From NCBI GenBank assembly GCA_017613735.1, contig JAGADF010000014.1, positions 1 to 61,868 of the forward strand: 61,868 nt of DNA. The letters run 5' to 3'. Made by a program: the position numbers and the translations under genes. This DNA is from Clostridia bacterium. Lineage in GTDB: Bacteria; Bacillota; Clostridia; Oscillospirales; Acutalibacteraceae. The notes below the pieces were generated by a model that worked only from the letters and a program-made list of their open reading frames with translations, was not told the DNA's origin and ran no database searches. Shown here one piece after another: positions 8,581 to 17,031 of this stretch. Numbering within the stretch: position 1 is the first letter of the stretch; each line of letters begins with the position of its first letter.

Positions 8581-9237
8581 ATGCAAAGTGTAAAATCGAT
8601 ATTTAAATATAACTTTTTCCAGTATGTATGGATTTTTATTGCAGGCTGTTATCTTGGATATGCCGTTGAAACTATTTGGTGTCTTATTAGAAACGGCTAT
8701 ATAGAGAGCAGAAAATCATTGGTGCTCGGTCATTTAAGTGTTGCCTATGGAATGGGAGCAGTGCTTTTGACCCTGTTACTTGTGAATTTTGAAAAGGCGC
8801 CCTTATGGAAAACGTTTCTGGTTTCCTTTGTCAGCGGAACGCTTGTGGAATATATCTGCTCATGGGGTCAGGAAACCTTTTTCCATTCTGTAGCGTGGGA
8901 CTACAGCCATTTACCATTGAATATAAACGGCAGAGTATGCCTGCTTTATTCGATTTTCTGGGGATTCCTCGGTGTTGTCTGGGTTAAGGCAGTTATTCCT
9001 GCTCTTTCAAAGATATTTGATAAGGTGCATATTCCGTATGAAAAATACTTGATATATTCGTTTCTGGCCTTCTTTTTATTCGATGCACTTCTGTCTGCGT
9101 CAGCGGCGGTAAGAATGAACCAAAGACAGAACGGCATTAAAGCAAATAATGTTTATGAGGAATATCTTGACGGACATTTCGATGATGAAAAAATGAGAAG
9201 CATTTATGCCAATTCAGTCAGAACGGATAATGAATAA
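8581..9237 (+). CDS. Putative ABC-transporter type IV / CmpB-family membrane protein
   Basis: This is an integral membrane protein of about 218 residues with five to six hydrophobic helices. It matches the CmpB family (Pfam putative ABC-transporter type IV), whose hallmarks include a GYAVETIW-like first helix, GHLSVAYGMGA, and an LVEYICSWG..E stretch in the middle. Molecular function is unknown in the family. GTG at 8566 is an alternative start, but the GGGGA at 8568-8572 is better placed for ATG at 8581. It follows the lipoprotein gene by about 65 bases, across a hairpin. Confidence 0.7.
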   Translation: MQSVKSIFKYNFFQYVWIFIAGCYLGYAVETIWCLIRNGYIESRKSLVLGHLSVAYGMGAVLLTLLLVNFEKAPLWKTFLVSFVSGTLVEYICSWGQETFFHSVAWDYSHLPLNINGRVCLLYSIFWGFLGVVWVKAVIPALSKIFDKVHIPYEKYLIYSFLAFFLFDALLSASAAVRMNQRQNGIKANNVYEEYLDGHFDDEKMRSIYANSVRTDNE

Positions 9238-9242
9238 GTATT

Positions 9243-9415
9243 CTGTTTACATCACAGAAAAAACCGACAATTATCTGAATCAGGTTGGCTTGGCGGTGTA
9301 AGAAACCGCCCAAGTTCAACCGTCAACCAAACGAAAGCCAAATAACCGCTGTAAACAGTAAGCGAGAGTGGGAAAGGATAAATATTGATTGTGTACCTAT
9401 AATCTTTTCCTTTAT
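9243..9415 (+). ncRNA. Candidate structured non-coding RNA
   Basis: CTGTTTACA (9243-9251) pairs with TGTAAACAG (9350-9358) and encloses a long hairpin at 9283-9321 (GGTTG...CAACC outside, CTTGG-CGGT/ACCG-CCCAAG inside). A second hairpin follows, GGAAAGGAT/ATCTTTTCC (about 9371-9410), and then a strong terminator at 9452-9483. TTGGCTT in the first stem can alternatively pair with AAAGCCAA at about 9334-9341, suggesting a switch or pseudoknot. No protein is encoded. I have a faint impression of a conserved Firmicutes RNA of the raiA-motif kind, but cannot confirm it, so the identity is left open. Confidence 0.45.
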
Positions 9416-9451
9416 GTAAATGAAAAGAATACAGTATGGATATAAAGAGTA

Positions 9452-9483
9452 ACGGCCCCGATGCTTAGCATCGGGGCCGTTTA
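9452..9483. terminator. Strong bidirectional terminator
   Basis: ACGGCCCCGATGC pairs with GCATCGGGGCCGT around a 3-nt loop, with T-rich DNA on the + side and A-rich DNA before it. It separates the plus-strand genes from the convergent hsp20 gene. Confidence 0.85.
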
Positions 9484-9490
9484 TTTGTGA

Positions 9491-9946
9491 TTAATCGAGT
9501 TCAATATATTTTGTTGTGTTCGGTATTTCCTTAGGCTGCGTTTTCGGTATAGTCAGCTTAAGAATACCGTGCTTGAATTCACCCTTTATGTCCTTATCGG
9601 TGATATCCTCACCAACATAAAAGCTTCTTGAGCAGGAACCGTAAACTCTCTCCCTGCGGATGTATTTGCCGTTTTTCTTTTCTTCCTCATCCTGATCATG
9701 GTTCTTTTCAGCTGAAATTGTCAGGTAACCGTCCTTAAGAGCAACCTTAACATCCTCTTTCTTAAAGCCCGGTAAATCCATAACCAGATTATAGCTTGTG
9801 TCGTTTTCCTGAACATCGGTTTTCATAATTCCTTTTTCGTGATGTCCGTAAAGCCTTTTTTCTGCTTTCCTCATTTCCGAATCATCAAAGAACGGAAAAT
9901 CAAACCAATCATCAAATAAATCTCTTCCGAATACGCTAGGCAACAT
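9491..9946 (-). CDS. hsp20: Hsp20/alpha-crystallin small heat-shock protein
   Basis: This 151-residue chaperone holds unfolding proteins in a soluble state. The N-terminal arm (MLPSVFGRDLFDDW) is followed by an alpha-crystallin domain from about residue 40 to 140. The domain includes VMDLPGFKKEDVKV and the hallmark G-x-L (GILKLTIPK) near the C-terminus. The start was placed at 9946 because AAAGGAG lies just upstream; nine upstream codons are open but lack a ribosome binding site. It is transcribed alone, from a promoter overlapped by a CIRCE operator, so it should be induced by heat through HrcA. Confidence 0.92.
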   Translation of the reverse strand: MLPSVFGRDLFDDWFDFPFFDDSEMRKAEKRLYGHHEKGIMKTDVQENDTSYNLVMDLPGFKKEDVKVALKDGYLTISAEKNHDQDEEEKKNGKYIRRERVYGSCSRSFYVGEDITDKDIKGEFKHGILKLTIPKTQPKEIPNTTKYIELD

Positions 9947-10092
9947 AAGTATCGCTCCTTTCCAAAGCACCATTAATAGTTATTGCCATTATGATTTGCT
10001 TTATTCGAATTATTTGAACTCATAAGGAAGCATTTGCAGTAGTGCTGAAACTCTGGCTTGCTGTTTCGTGTTTCTTTCTTTGTTCTGTAATC

Positions 10093-10121
10093 ACTATAGC
10101 ACAACGAATTAGCACTGTCAA
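10093..10121 (-). promoter_or_regulatory. hsp20 promoter
   Basis: On the minus strand TTGACA (10116-10121) and TATAGT (10093-10098) are separated by 17 bp. The -35 lies inside the CIRCE operator. Confidence 0.8.
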
Positions 10122-10135
10122 CAGTAGAGTGCTAA
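10109..10135. promoter_or_regulatory. CIRCE operator (HrcA binding site)
   Basis: TTAGCACTG-N9-GAGTGCTAA differs from the CIRCE consensus TTAGCACTC-N9-GAGTGCTAA at one base. It overlaps the -35 of the hsp20 promoter, the usual arrangement for HrcA repression. Confidence 0.92.
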
Positions 10136-10138
10136 TTT

Positions 10139-10193
10139 AACAATTTATGCAATGATTGTTAACAACTTATGCAATGATTGTTAACAATTTATA
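10139..10193 (+). repeat. 22-bp tandem direct repeat upstream of hsp20
   Basis: AACAATTTATGCAATGATTG-TT is followed immediately by a second copy with one change and a partial third copy. The rest of 10194-10420 holds only a second imperfect repeat (GGTTTCCGTTGACCGC, near 10265 and 10323) and no gene I can support. Confidence 0.75.
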
Positions 10194-10419
10194 CGATAAA
10201 TTACCTTGGCGTACAAAGATTTACGGAATTGGAATATACGGCGTGTTGTGTTCGACGAGCGTGGTGGTTTCCGTTGACCGCTCTGTTGTAGCGGTTGTTG
10301 TTTGCTTTTCCGTTGCAGAAGCGGTTTCCGTTGACCGCCTTTTATATATTCTTTATGCGCAATCCACTGCACCGGGGCAGGGCAACCGGTTGCACAATGT
10401 ATGACATATTGAAAATGAA

Positions 10420-10443
10420 AAAGCACCCTGCATTTGCAAGGTG
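10420..10443 (-). terminator. Terminator of the mntP-EamA operon
   Basis: On the minus strand GCACCTTGC pairs with GCAGGGTGC around AAAT, followed by TTTTTC. Confidence 0.75.
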
Positions 10444-10501
10444 CCGCAAGTTCGTTGAATAGGATTTTTATTTATCGCAAAAACATTTTGGTCGGCTTAG
10501 T

Positions 10502-10921
10502 TCAGAGCACCATAAACAAGGTCCCCGCGCCTATAAGGATGCAACCTATTACAGATTTCGGCGTAAATTCCTCATGCAAAAAGACAAACGCAAGAATAAG
10601 CGTTATAACAACGCTCAGCTTGTCAATCGGCACGACCTTTGAAACATCGCCAAGCTGAATTGCCTTGTAGTAGCAGAGCCATGAAACGCCTGTAGCAATG
10701 CCTGACAGTATCAAAAATATCCAGCTTTTTCTGCTGATTTGTAACAAGCCGGATTGAGCGTTTGTGATAAACACCATAGCCCATGCCATTATTACCACTA
10801 CTATGGTGCGCACTGCCGTTGCCAGATTGGAATCTACGCCTTCTATTCCAATCTTTGCAAGAATTGAGGTCAACGCCGCAAATACAGCAGAAAGAATTGC
10901 AAATATCCACCACATATTCAT
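10502..10921 (-). CDS. EamA-family (DMT superfamily) half-size transporter
   Basis: This is a protein of about 139 residues with four to five hydrophobic helices. It consists of a single EamA repeat, whereas full-length family members have two. It contains the conserved FAALTSILAKIGI start and KLSVVITLILAFVFLHE near the end, a signature of single-domain EamA proteins that probably dimerise. The substrate is unknown. The start was moved to 10921 because GGGGA lies upstream of that ATG. It is 47 bases downstream of mntP in the same direction and shares its terminator, so the two are probably co-transcribed. Confidence 0.8.
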   Translation of the reverse strand: MNMWWIFAILSAVFAALTSILAKIGIEGVDSNLATAVRTIVVVIMAWAMVFITNAQSGLLQISRKSWIFLILSGIATGVSWLCYYKAIQLGDVSKVVPIDKLSVVITLILAFVFLHEEFTPKSVIGCILIGAGTLFMVL

Positions 10922-10968
10922 TCGACCATCCCCAAAGAGTTTTAACAAATTCAGTAATCTAAAGCGGA

Positions 10969-11559
10969 TTATTTCCCGATGATGCCGGTAATGAAGATTT
11001 CAACGCCTATACCGATAAGTATCAATCCGCCAAGTATGGAAGCCTTACCGGCAAGTCGGTTACCGAAACGCCTGCCTATGTGCAGTCCGCAAAGGCAAAT
11101 GATAAATGTTACCACGCCTATGATGAGACCGGCTGCAAGGGCTTTGGCAATATGATATTCCGCAATCGTGAAACCTACGGACAGTGCATCAATTGATGTC
11201 GCAATACCCTGTATAAGCAATGAACCCGGTTTCAGATCTGCTTCTGTTTGTTCCGTATCACCGCCGCGAAGCCCTTCAATCAGCATTTTTCCGCCGATGA
11301 ACAGAAGCAGTATCAGCGCAATCCACGGAATCGCCCTGCGGAATGAGCTAAAAGCTTCTGCAATGCTTCTGACACAAAGCCAACCGATCATTGGCATAAG
11401 AAACTGAAATCCCGCAAATGTCAACGGTATTATATTCTTTGAACTACGGGACATCTTGGGCGCATTCAGACCGTTAGCTAACGATACAGAGAAAGCGTCC
11501 ATTGCCAATCCTATGCCTAATAGAATGCTGTTAATAACAAAAGAAATAATTGTACCCAT
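10969..11559 (-). CDS. mntP: Manganese efflux pump MntP
   Basis: This 196-residue membrane protein exports Mn2+ to prevent manganese toxicity. It shows the two-fold repeat of the family, with the conserved acidic helix motifs GLAMDAFSVSLANGL near the N-terminus and ATSIDALSVGFT in the second half; their Asp residues are the expected metal ligands. The start is ATG at 11559, preceded by GGGGAAG; the longer upstream open frame lacks a ribosome binding site. A -10-like TATAAT lies only about 35 bases upstream of the start. There is thus no room for a yybP-ykoY manganese riboswitch, and control must act elsewhere. Confidence 0.9.
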   Translation of the reverse strand: MGTIISFVINSILLGIGLAMDAFSVSLANGLNAPKMSRSSKNIIPLTFAGFQFLMPMIGWLCVRSIAEAFSSFRRAIPWIALILLLFIGGKMLIEGLRGGDTEQTEADLKPGSLLIQGIATSIDALSVGFTIAEYHIAKALAAGLIIGVVTFIICLCGLHIGRRFGNRLAGKASILGGLILIGIGVEIFITGIIGK

Positions 11560-11705
11560 TAAACTTCCCCATGTTTCATACCAATAATTTTTCTTTTTAA
11601 TTATACCACACAATCCTCCCTGTGAAAATATATTTCCCGAAATGATTTGACAAAGACTGCAAACAGAGTTAACATCCAACCGAGCCGAAGAAAGGAGGAT
11701 TCAAT

Positions 11706-12824
11706 ATGGTTAAACGAAAGCCGAAAAATCATTACGGCGAAGGGAGTATTTTCTACTCCAACATTAAGCAGAAATGGATGGCTCAGATAAATGTCGGCAA
11801 GGACGAGAACGGCAAGGTGATACGCAAGTCGGTTATAGCCGATACCCAGGAAGAAGTCAAAACCAAGCTCGATGAATTCGTTTGGTTATTGTGATGCAAT
11901 AAAAACTACCGATTTGGTAACATCGGAAGGAATCAAACCATAAAACCAAGATCTTGTATTAAGTACCCGTGCAAAATCTTTACACAGAACAATAAAAAAC
12001 GCAGAGTCAAAAGAACTGATAAAAAGATCCGCCAGAGAGAGAAGGAAAAGAAAATCGCCCTCGGTCAGCATCCTAATGACAACGAGGATGAAGGCGAAGA
12101 CGAAGGCATGTCAATGTCAATGTAAACGACTGAAAAATATTGATTTTGGGTATGGATATTCGCGAACTTGTGTGGTATTGTGTCTGCTTGAAAGAGGTGA
12201 TTAAATGCAAAGAAAGCTTTTAACAAACGGGAATATTCACAAGCGCACTCTCTTGCAACGGCGTTTATACTTATGTTAAATACAGGACTGCGAACCGGAG
12301 AAGTGCTCGGACTTCGCAACTGTGATATCGACCTTGAAAACAAAGTGCTTCATGTGAATCAGGCTATTAAGGAAGTTAACAGGCGTGATGGATCGAAAAA
12401 GCTTTCAGGTAAAGAAGTGGTGGTCGGTCCTCCGAAATCCGGCACAAGCAAGCGAACTGTCCCGCTGAATGAGGCGGCAATCAATGCTATAAATACCATC
12501 AGAGAAGAAAGATTCTTCGGTGAAGACGCTCCGCTCATATGCGATGTGAACGGTTACTATATCAGTCCGAATCAATTGAGAAAAAGATTCTACAGAATTC
12601 TTGAAGGAGCAGGGCTTGAACAAAGAGGCCTTCACGCCCTCCGCCATACATTCGCAACCACGCTCATAAACGGAATAAGGCAAGAAGACGGAACGCTCAA
12701 GAGCTTATCGGTCAAGCAGGTTGCAGATATACTCGGACACACGACTTCCGAGGTTACGGAAATGTATTATGTAAAGAAAGACACATCTCGACTTGTCGGT
12801 ATGACAGACGGATTTGAGATATAA
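11706..12824 (+). pseudogene. Decayed tyrosine recombinase (integrase)
   Basis: The first 62 codons (11706-11894, good ribosome binding site AAAGGAGG) encode the N-terminal arm-binding domain (YGEGSIFYSNIKQKWMAQI). Bases 12196-12824 encode the catalytic domain with all active residues visible: Arg in LNTGLRTGE, His-x-x-Arg in LHALRHTFAT, His in LGHTTSE and the Tyr of MYYVKK. Between them the core-binding domain is gone and the frame is broken. In its place lies a foreign-looking stretch (about 11990-12124) encoding a charged tail with RQREKEKKIALGQ and ending SMSM. The integrase is therefore inactive unless the catalytic half acts alone. It marks an old element between mntP and the redox operon. 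Confidence 0.8.
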
Positions 12825-12879
12825 AAAAGAGGGGGACGAAATAATTTATACTGCCCTTCCCAAAAATACGACAAAAGCT

Positions 12880-12907
12880 AAGAGCATATCCGAACGGATA
12901 TGCTCTT
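12880..12907. terminator. Hairpin after the integrase remnant
   Basis: AAGAGCATATCC and GGATATGCTCTT form a 12-bp stem with a GAAC-type loop. The rest of 12908-13020 holds no supportable gene. Confidence 0.65.
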
Positions 12908-13021
12908 ACTTGGTGCGAGAGTGGGGGTATAATGCCCTGCTCTTGTTTACTGTTTCAACGCTTTTCACTTCCGTCGGTTGCAAAGCGGTTGCGTTTGAGC
13001 AATTTCCCGTGTGCAGACTAA

Positions 13022-13055
13022 AAATAAAGGAGCTATCCTCACGGATAGCTCCTTT
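13022..13055 (-). terminator. Terminator of the transhydrogenase-like operon
   Basis: AAAGGAGCTATCC and GGATAGCTCCTTT (13026-13055) form a 13-bp stem, followed on the minus strand by ATTTTT. Confidence 0.85.
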
Positions 13056-13067
13056 GCGTTTTGAGAA

Positions 13068-15272
13068 TTATTTTATAAACAACTCGTTCAGCTTGTTTCT
13101 GTCAATCTTTCTTGCGTTTTCGTTGTCGGGTATGACACGCAGAACCTTACCTGCATACGAAGCGACAATCACACGGCATTCAAGGCCGTCAACGGTTACG
13201 CTTTGAAGTGAATACTCCTCTTTGAGAGGAACCTGCTTTCTGAGCGCGGATTTTTCGGCCAGCGCGCCTGTGGGACAAAGCTTTACGCAAAGTCCGCAAT
13301 TTGTGCATTTCGTTTCATCAAGCGGAAGTGAAAATGAGGTTGCAACTTCGGTCTTGAAGCCTCTGCCGAGAAGTCCCCATACACTAAGCTTTTCGGTTTC
13401 ACGGCAGGAGCGTACGCACAGCCCGCAGAGAATGCACTTTGCGGGATTTCTTTCAATAAATGCGTTTTCGTCGTGGGTGTATTCCTGCGGCATTTCGCCT
13501 GCAAAGCGCTCGGGATTGATGTCATACCTTTGCGCAACATTGAGCAGACGGCATTTGAAATATTCACGGCAGCCGCATTCAAGACAGCGCTGAGCTTCTT
13601 TCTGAGCTTCTTCTGCCGTCAATCCGAGGGAAACCTCGTCAAAGCAATTTCTTCTGTAATTTGCTTCAAGCACCTTTGCTACAGTTCTCGGCTGAAATTC
13701 TCTGTCGGAAACATCAACCCTGTCTTCATCTCTTTTGCTGAGATACGGCTGCGTAAAGCTTAATTTCTCACCGTTAAGATAAGCATTGACAACCTTTGCG
13801 CATCTGTCTGCTTCGCCTATAGCCTCAATGGCTATCGAAGCGCCCTTGTTGGTGGCGTCGCCTATAGCGAACACGCCGTCAATATTTGTTTTGAAACTGT
13901 TTTCGCCGACAAGAATATTTCCTCTGTCATTGAGTGTAATTTCACCAAAATCACTTGTGTCAAGCTTCTGACCGATTGCCATTATTACGCTGTCAAGCTC
14001 AATGTATTCGGTTTTGCCCTCAATCGGAATAGGACGCCTTCTGCCGCTTGCATCGGACTCGCCTAGCTCCATGAGCTGCAGTGTCATACCGCAAACTTTA
14101 CCGCCTTCTCCGTGAATTTCAACGGGATTGGTCAGGAATTTATAAATAACGCCTTCTTCCTTTGACTCCTTTATTTCAATTTCCTCTGCAGGCATTTCCG
14201 CTTCGGTTCTGCGGTATATTACATATACTTCTTCTGCACCGAGCCGCACAGCCGTTCTGCAGGCGTCCATGGCAGTGTTTCCGCCGCCGCAGACGGCAAC
14301 TCTTTTGCCTATGTCAACGGAATTTTCTTTAATAACGCTTCTTAAGAAATCAATGCCGCCGTAAACACCTTCGAGTTCCTCGCCCTTAACTCTCATCGGG
14401 CTTGATTTCCATGCGCCCGGCGCAAGAATTACGGCATCGTTTTGTGTTTTAAGAGCATCAAGGGTAATGTCCTTGCCGAGCTTAACATTGTTGCAAAGTT
14501 TAACTCCCGTCTTTTCAATCAAGGCTATTTCGCTGTCAAGTACCTTTTTGGGAAGTCTGTATTCGGGAATGCCGTAACGTAGCATACCGCCCATTTTGTC
14601 CATCATATCATAGACGGTAACCTCGTGACCTTCGGTTCGAAGATAATATGCGGCAGTAAGTCCTCCGGGACCTCCGCCGACAACGGCGACTTTTTTGCCG
14701 GTATTTTCCTTAACTTCGGTAAGATAGCTTTCGCCTTTGAGGTCAAGATCCGCCGCAAAGGATTTGAGCTGAGCTATGTTGATCGGTTCCTCCGCCTTTT
14801 TTCTGCGGCACGCCTTTTCGCAGGGGTGCGGACACACTCTGCCTATCGAAGCGGGAAGCGGTATTTTGGTTTTAATCAGCTTTAATGCTTCTTTGAATTC
14901 GCCGTTTGCAATTAGTCCCACATAACCCTGACAGTCGGTGTTTGCAGGGCAGGCAAGCTGACACGGTGCAATGCAGTCGCCGTCATGCGCTGACATAATA
15001 AGCTCTATGGCAATTTTCCTTGCCTTTATTACTCTTTCGCTTTCGGTATGAATAACCATTCCGTCCGAAATCTTTGCCGAGCACGAGCGAAGAAGCTTAG
15101 GTATGCCTTCAGCCTCGACAACGCAAACTCCGCAACCGCCGTAAGCTTCAAGTGAACCGTCAAAGCAGAGCGTGGGAATATCAATGCCTGCGCTGCGTGC
15201 AGCTTCAAGTACGGTGCTGCCCTCGGGAGCCGTTATTTCTTTTCCGTTGATTGTAAGTTTAATATAATTCAT
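13068..15272 (-). CDS. GltD/NfnB-like iron-sulfur flavoprotein subunit (StnC-type)
   Basis: This 734-residue protein is built from three parts. Residues 1-90 are a plant-ferredoxin-like [2Fe-2S] domain (Cys cluster around GGCGVC). Residues ~95-540 are a GltD/NfnB-type module with N-terminal [4Fe-4S] cysteines, FAD-binding VGGGPGGLTAAYYL and NAD(P)-binding CGGGNTAMDACR. The C-terminus (~575-700) carries further cysteines and two ferredoxin-type [4Fe-4S] motifs (CILCGLCVRSC, CTNCGLCVKLCP). No H-cluster is present, so it is not a hydrogenase. With the NuoF- and NuoE-like genes upstream it matches the Sporomusa-type Nfn (StnABC), which links NADH, NADPH and ferredoxin pools by electron bifurcation. 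The role here is inferred from architecture and synteny. Confidence 0.8.
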   Translation of the reverse strand: MNYIKLTINGKEITAPEGSTVLEAARSAGIDIPTLCFDGSLEAYGGCGVCVVEAEGIPKLLRSCSAKISDGMVIHTESERVIKARKIAIELIMSAHDGDCIAPCQLACPANTDCQGYVGLIANGEFKEALKLIKTKIPLPASIGRVCPHPCEKACRRKKAEEPINIAQLKSFAADLDLKGESYLTEVKENTGKKVAVVGGGPGGLTAAYYLRTEGHEVTVYDMMDKMGGMLRYGIPEYRLPKKVLDSEIALIEKTGVKLCNNVKLGKDITLDALKTQNDAVILAPGAWKSSPMRVKGEELEGVYGGIDFLRSVIKENSVDIGKRVAVCGGGNTAMDACRTAVRLGAEEVYVIYRRTEAEMPAEEIEIKESKEEGVIYKFLTNPVEIHGEGGKVCGMTLQLMELGESDASGRRRPIPIEGKTEYIELDSVIMAIGQKLDTSDFGEITLNDRGNILVGENSFKTNIDGVFAIGDATNKGASIAIEAIGEADRCAKVVNAYLNGEKLSFTQPYLSKRDEDRVDVSDREFQPRTVAKVLEANYRRNCFDEVSLGLTAEEAQKEAQRCLECGCREYFKCRLLNVAQRYDINPERFAGEMPQEYTHDENAFIERNPAKCILCGLCVRSCRETEKLSVWGLLGRGFKTEVATSFSLPLDETKCTNCGLCVKLCPTGALAEKSALRKQVPLKEEYSLQSVTVDGLECRVIVASYAGKVLRVIPDNENARKIDRNKLNELFIK

Positions 15273-15284
15273 AACCGCTCCTCC

Positions 15285-17030
15285 TTATCTTTTAATGATT
15301 GCGTCAAATTTGCATGACTGATAGCATTTTTTGCATTTTATGCATTTTTCGGTATCTATTTTGTGCACGGTCTTAACGCTTCCGCTTATTGCGTCAACGG
15401 GACAGTTTCTTGCGCAAAGCGTACAGCCTTTGCATTTTTCGGGAACAATGTAATATTCAATCAGCTCGGAGCATTCGCCTGCAGGGCAGTTTTTACTGTT
15501 TATATGCGCCTCGTATTCGTCACGGAAATATCTGATTGTTGTCAGTACGGGATTCGGAGCAGTCTGACCCAGACCGCACAGCGAGCCATCCTTAATTCCG
15601 TAGCAAAGTTCCTCAAGCAGCTCAATGTCGCCCTCTTTTCCGTTGCCGTCCGTAATCCTTTTGAGAATTTCCAGCATCCGTGTTGTACCGATACGGCAGG
15701 GCACGCATTTTCCGCAGCTTTCCTTGGCGGTGAAATCGAGGAAGAACTTTGCCATGTTTACCATACAGGTTCCCTCGTCCATGACGACCATACCGCCCGA
15801 GCCCATAATTGCGCCGGTTGCGCCGAGCGCCTTGTAGTCAATAACTGTGTCAATAAGCTCTGCAGGGATACAGCCGCCCGAGGGACCGCCCATCTGCACT
15901 GCCTTGAATTCTTTGCCGTCCTTTATACCGCCGCCTATGTCAAAAATAACATCGCGCAGAGTCTTGCCCATCGGAATTTCAACAAGTCCCGAACGCTTGA
16001 TTTTGCCCGTTACGGCAAAAACCTTTGTACCCTTTGAGCCTTCGGTTCCCATTGCGGCAAACGCTTCTCCTCCGTTATTGATAATCCAGCCGACATTTGC
16101 AAAGGTTTCAACATTGTTGATATTTGACGGCTTTCTCCAGAAGCCGCTCTGAGCAGGGAAGGGAGGTTTAAGTCTCGGCATACCTCTGTGTCCTTCAAGG
16201 CTTTCAATCAGCGCTGTTTCCTCACCGCAGACAAATGCGCCTGCGCCTGCTTTTATGGTCATATTGCAGGAAAAATCCGAGCCGAAAATGTTGCTTCCGA
16301 GATAGCCTGCTTCGGTTGCCTGTTTGATAGCCCTTTTAAGTCTTTTGATTGCAAGCGGGTATTCCGCTCTGACATATACAACTGCATTCTGAGCGCCGAT
16401 AGCATATGCTCCGATAAGCATACCTTCAATCAGATTATGCGGATCGGATTCTATTACCGCTCTGTCCATAAATGCACCGGGATCGCCTTCGTCGGCATTG
16501 CAGATAAGATATTTTTCGTCACCCTCGGCCTGACGGGCGGCATTCCATTTAAACCATGTCGGGAAGCCTGCGCCGCCTCTGCCCGCAAGACCCGAGGTCT
16601 TGATAACCTCAATGACCTCTTCGGGAGTCATTTCCGTAACCGCCTTTTTTAAAGCGGAATAGCCGTCGGCTTTTTCGTAATCCGCAAGCTCCTCGGGATT
16701 GATTATGCCGCAGCGGCGAAGCGCAATTCGTGTCTGCTTTTTAAGAAATTGAGCATCCTCCTCGCTGACAAGCAAATCGGAAATCAATCCGATATTTCCC
16801 GTTCTGATATATTCTGCAATTTTCGGAGCGTCCATTTCGCTGACCTTAACCAGTCGTTTAACATCGCCGTTATCATCATAGATGTCAACAATAGGCTCAA
16901 GATAGCACATACCTATACAGCCGGCTATGGTAAGCTCGGGAGCGGTAAATCCTTCTTTGATAAGAGCCTGTCTGACCTTTTCGGCGCCGGCAGCTATGCC
17001 GCAGGAGCCCTGACCGACTACTATTCTCAT
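15285..17030 (-). CDS. NuoF/HydB-like NADH-binding FMN iron-sulfur subunit (StnB-type)
   Basis: This 581-residue protein has an N-terminal thioredoxin-like [2Fe-2S] domain (residues 1-90) and a NuoF core with the NADH/FMN glycine loop GRGGAGFPTWFKW (about 155-170). A [4Fe-4S] motif SCGKCVPCRIGTTR follows near 460. The C-terminus has two ferredoxin motifs (CKGCTLCARNCP, CIKCKKCYQSC). The order matches HydB of bifurcating hydrogenases and StnB. It should accept electrons from or donate electrons to NAD(H) and house the flavin. It is separated from the NuoE-like gene by one base and from the downstream GltD-like gene by 12 bases, so the three are one operon. Confidence 0.88.
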   Translation of the reverse strand: MRIVVGQGSCGIAAGAEKVRQALIKEGFTAPELTIAGCIGMCYLEPIVDIYDDNGDVKRLVKVSEMDAPKIAEYIRTGNIGLISDLLVSEEDAQFLKKQTRIALRRCGIINPEELADYEKADGYSALKKAVTEMTPEEVIEVIKTSGLAGRGGAGFPTWFKWNAARQAEGDEKYLICNADEGDPGAFMDRAVIESDPHNLIEGMLIGAYAIGAQNAVVYVRAEYPLAIKRLKRAIKQATEAGYLGSNIFGSDFSCNMTIKAGAGAFVCGEETALIESLEGHRGMPRLKPPFPAQSGFWRKPSNINNVETFANVGWIINNGGEAFAAMGTEGSKGTKVFAVTGKIKRSGLVEIPMGKTLRDVIFDIGGGIKDGKEFKAVQMGGPSGGCIPAELIDTVIDYKALGATGAIMGSGGMVVMDEGTCMVNMAKFFLDFTAKESCGKCVPCRIGTTRMLEILKRITDGNGKEGDIELLEELCYGIKDGSLCGLGQTAPNPVLTTIRYFRDEYEAHINSKNCPAGECSELIEYYIVPEKCKGCTLCARNCPVDAISGSVKTVHKIDTEKCIKCKKCYQSCKFDAIIKR

Positions 17031-17031
17031 A

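Noticed and set aside
10181-10426. Open frame of 81 codons on the minus strand
   Set aside because: Low-complexity, no ribosome binding site; it overlaps direct repeats and a terminator.
11560-11700. Manganese (yybP-ykoY) riboswitch before mntP
   Set aside because: The -10 element lies about 35 bases from the start codon, leaving no room for the aptamer, and the conserved core was not found.
13068-15272. [FeFe]-hydrogenase catalytic subunit
   Set aside because: The Cys motifs of the H-cluster are absent and the core is of the GltD/NfnB type.
15363-16037. 224-codon frame antisense to the NuoF-like gene
   Set aside because: Shadow of a strongly supported gene; no family features.
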